NCBI GenBank assembly: GCA_003024985.2
Contig: PXIH01S0016621.1
Length of the DNA stretch: 10,834 nt
Direction: 5' to 3' (one strand)
From: Euperipatoides rowelli
Taxonomy: Eukaryota > Onychophora > Udeonychophora > Euonychophora > Peripatopsidae
Shown here: positions 8,865-10,834 of the stretch, piece after piece
Layout: the number at the start of each line of letters is the position of its first letter
Position numbering within the stretch: the first letter of the stretch is position 1
Notes under the pieces: generated by a model
What the model saw: only the letters and a program-made list of their open reading frames with translations
Databases searched by the model: none
Told to the model about the DNA's origin: nothing
Translations under genes and position numbers: made by a program

Positions 8865-9385
8865 AGAATGACACGCACGACTCCAGGTCACACTCTGTTG
8901 GAATGACTGCTACCGGTTTAACAAAGTATTCACCACCTAGAGTGGTAGTGGACAAGGTCTGTTTCTGTCCATGCTGCAGCCTTTTATTTTATTTGTATGA
9001 GATTTACAGCAAGTTGCTGTCCCACCACCCGATTTTATGCCATCATTGGTTGCATTCTCCGAGGCGGAGGTTCGCGCTCATGAATCGTCAAAGATTTTTT
9101 CTCCTTTCTGTCCATCACTCAAGGGCTGTTACTAGTCTAATTCCTGTAGATCTTCTTAAGACATGTCTGGCACATTCCATTTCCTCTTCCTTACTTCATA
9201 CAAAAGGTTATAACTACCTTTCCGATTTTATTTCTATGCATTTTATTACTCCTGTTGATTATTATCATTCTAGTTTATGTTGTAAAGCCCACTCACTCAC
9301 TCAATGGCATTACCTGAAGAAAGTTTATTGGCAGCAAGGAAGCTCCTTCTTTTCTCCTCACTTGATGTTTCTGATAGTTTAGCAT
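8865..9385 (+). other. GC-richer island with a 160-codon open frame, origin unknown
   Basis: The base composition changes abruptly from T/A-rich intron to a pyrimidine-rich stretch with many C and CpG. A plus-strand frame without stop covers about 8903-9382. It would encode a Ser/His/Leu-rich protein (for example PPRVVVDKVCFCPC, SPRRRFALMNRQRFF, LLKTCLAHSISSS) that resembles no family I know. Low A content lowers stop frequency, so the frame may be accidental. Within it, 9057-9079 (TCCGAGGCGGAGGTTCGCGC and following) resembles the T-arm/B-box part of tRNA-derived SINEs, with a weak A-box-like CAGCAAGTTG near 9008. The most likely origin is an old transposable-element insertion; a lineage-specific exon is possible. 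Confidence 0.4.
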
Positions 9386-9639
9386 AGCTCAGCCATTTCA
9401 AAGTTTATTTGAAAATCATGAAGTATGAATATTTATTTTATTCTATATAAAAAAGATGGACATGCAAACCAGGAATAGATGTACAGTAGTCCTAAGCTGT
9501 TTCTATTGATTTTAGACAACTTGCCTTAACAGTTTTTCATCTTAAAAGTTGTTTTTTTCTTTAGTTCAATTATTGTTCTGAATCAACTTTCCAATTATTA
9601 CACTTTAAGGCAAACTGTCCAAAATTCTAAAATGACGAA

Positions 9640-10070
9640 AGGAAAAATGAAAATGTCTTAACTCCATTTTCTCAAAATAAAATAAAAAATAGAATACAAT
9701 AAAAGTATAAAGATGAATATTAAGAGAGAAAAACAAGTAACAAATGATAGATTGTAAAAGTTGCTAAGAAAGATGGGGATAAGGATTTGATGCTGAAGAT
9801 GATGAATATTTAGATGATAATCATGAGCATGAGATTAAAAATCAAGACTATCTAAATATAATGAAAAATTGACGATATAATGATAATTAAATGATAAAGA
9901 TAAAAGTGATGAACATGATAACATGGATAAGAACGATGCTGATGTATCAGGTAGAGCAGAAAAGATGAAGATAAGGATTGTGAAGTGTATAATTATAAAG
10001 ATGTGCAAGAAAAGTATTAAATGAGATTGAGGAGAAGAATGACAAAATAAAAATGATTATGAAAAAAGTC
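9640..10070 (+). repeat. Purine-rich, GAT-rich degenerate low-complexity tract
   Basis: The plus strand is dominated by A and G with very few C. It is full of GAT/GAA/AAG triplets (for example GAAGATGATGAATA, GATGATAATCATGA). It looks like a decayed GAT microsatellite or an old repeat. No frame stays open for long. Confidence 0.6.
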
Positions 10071-10089
10071 ATATGATATAGTGGTTTAG

Positions 10090-10134
10090 AATTGATAATA
10101 TACTGTATGTGTCAATATTTGCAGTATATCAATT
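10090..10134. repeat. Imperfect inverted repeat around TACTG/CAGTA
   Basis: AATTGATAATATACTG (10090-10105) and CAGTATATCAATT (10122-10134) pair with one 3-nt bulge and a 16-nt loop. Confidence 0.7.
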
Positions 10135-10178
10135 ACCTTATTTTCATTATATGAAAAGTAAAAACTTTATAATGAACA

Positions 10179-10206
10179 AATGACAAATATGTTATTATTT
10201 GTCATT
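10179..10206. repeat. Perfect inverted repeat, 11-bp arms, 6-nt loop
   Basis: AATGACAAATA (10179-10189) is exactly reverse-complemented at 10196-10206, with loop TGTTAT. It is AT-rich, so it is less striking than the palindrome at 805-858. Confidence 0.75.
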
Positions 10207-10488
10207 ATTAACCTATAGTTGCCTGAAGCCTTTTATCACATATATACTGTATATATACATACAGTGATTTAGCTATAAAAAGGCCTTTGCCCCTAGAGAT
10301 ATAGGCCTAATTTACATATAATTTCAAATGATAATTCATTAGATAAAGTTTATAAATAAAATAAATACTCAGCGGACATTATATCACTATTAGTTCACCA
10401 CAACAGTAACGGAAACGAAGACAGTTGTTTAATCAAACCAGCTAAAAGAGTTAACCATTAATTAGGGCTATCCAATCAATGGAAAATC

Positions 10489-10703
10489 AATCCAGTCAAA
10501 TATACCAGATGTTATCAAGCTAAATCCATTCCTGCATAAGTGAAACAAACCGCTAAAGAAAGCATTAATATCCAACTCAACAAGTACAGTTCAGCCACAG
10601 CAAATGTTAGTTTCCCAATAAAACTAATCCAGATAAAATATTCATACATACTGTATATTCCAGATGTAATCATTCAAAATAAATCCATTCTTGTATAGAT
10701 GAA
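10489..10703 (+). repeat. Diverged direct repeat, two copies about 140-155 bp apart
   Basis: Copy 1 (10489-10544) and copy 2 (10626-10703) share, in the same order, AATCCAG, ATAxxCCAGATG, TxATCA, AAATCCATTC and a TGxATAxxTGAA end. Small insertions in copy 2 account for the length difference. This suggests a tandem duplication or a minisatellite with a long unit. Confidence 0.6.
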
Positions 10704-10740
10704 TCGTAGATCCTTAATTCACCAGACAGAACATTGTTCT

Positions 10741-10834
10741 TTAACCCTTTCACTAAGGAATTAATTTTTTGGATTTTTCAAGTGATTCTGAAATTTTGAC
10801 TTTAAGGTGGTCTAATAAATATATTCGAAAACAT
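10741..10834 (+). repeat. TTAACCCTTTCA-led repeat end, runs off window
   Basis: The same 12-base word, TTAACCCTTTCA, occurs at 3485-3496. Related words are at 2180 (TTAACCCTTTGG) and, inverted, at 6828-6836. Each is followed by T-rich sequence. TTAA plus CCC is the kind of end seen in piggyBac-type elements, so these may be ends of a dispersed non-autonomous family. Confidence 0.4.

Larger units (their letters stand above)
8458..10834 (+). other. 5' part of the intron after exon E (at least 2377 bp)
   Basis: The intron starts at a consensus gtaagt and continues past the window end. It contains a GC-richer island (about 8865-9385), a purine/GAT-rich tract (about 9640-10070), a hairpin cluster (10090-10270), a diverged direct repeat (10489-10703) and a terminal TTAACCCTTT word at 10741. 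I searched for the next merlin exon by its expected peptide and did not find it. Confidence 0.85.

Noticed and set aside
9008-9090. A functional tRNA gene
   Set aside because: A B-box-like stretch is present, but I cannot fold acceptor, D and anticodon arms; at most it is a SINE-type remnant.
8458-10834. The next merlin exon (I-L-x-L-C-x-G-N-H ... M-R-R-R-K)
   Set aside because: I looked for this peptide in the plus frames and for its arginine/lysine-rich codons; nothing matches.

Overview
The window is AT-rich animal nuclear DNA. It carries the middle part of one intron-split, plus-strand gene and no other recognisable protein gene. Five exons (450-656, 5700-5851, 6375-6450, 7190-7324, 8383-8457) splice with GT...AG borders into one 645-nt, 215-codon open frame. 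That frame encodes the end of lobe F1, all of F2 and most of F3 of the FERM domain of merlin (the neurofibromatosis-2 / Hippo-pathway tumour-suppressor family). The merlin-specific 'Blue Box' YQMTPEM is intact, which separates the gene from its ezrin/radixin/moesin relatives. Both gene ends lie outside the window: exons for merlin residues before about 81 (human numbering) are upstream, and those after about 295 are downstream.

Organism: an invertebrate metazoan. As I recall the family, several residue choices match arthropod (Drosophila) merlin rather than vertebrate NF2: Q-x-I-L after the LFFLQVK core, LWLGVTS and SFDDKKF. A crustacean or other arthropod is therefore a reasonable guess, but no species can be named. 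Features that favour an intron-rich genome with abundant non-autonomous transposons are T-rich acceptors, long A/T runs, recurrent TACTGTA words and TTAACCCTT words.

Layout: 1-449 is the end of an upstream intron, followed by exon A. A 5.0-kb intron (657-5699) comes next. It holds a near-perfect 25-bp-arm palindrome (805-858), a palindromic ATT/GAT microsatellite (about 1049-1135), a C-rich pyrimidine tract (2922-2947) and a TTAA-flanked foldback element of about 0.68 kb (4627-5311). Exons B, C, D and E are separated by introns of 523, 739 and 1058 bp; the last contains a perfect 14-bp-arm hairpin (7507-7541). After exon E, at least 2.4 kb of intron runs to the window end. It contains a distinctly GC-richer island (about 8865-9385), a purine/GAT-rich tract, a group of hairpins and a diverged direct repeat.

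Exon lengths match those I recall for human NF2 exons 3 to 9 exactly, except that human exons 3+4 and 5+6 are each one uninterrupted exon here. The most unusual non-coding items are the foldback element, the young palindrome at 805-858 and the GC-rich island. I see no convincing evidence of a new multi-gene system.
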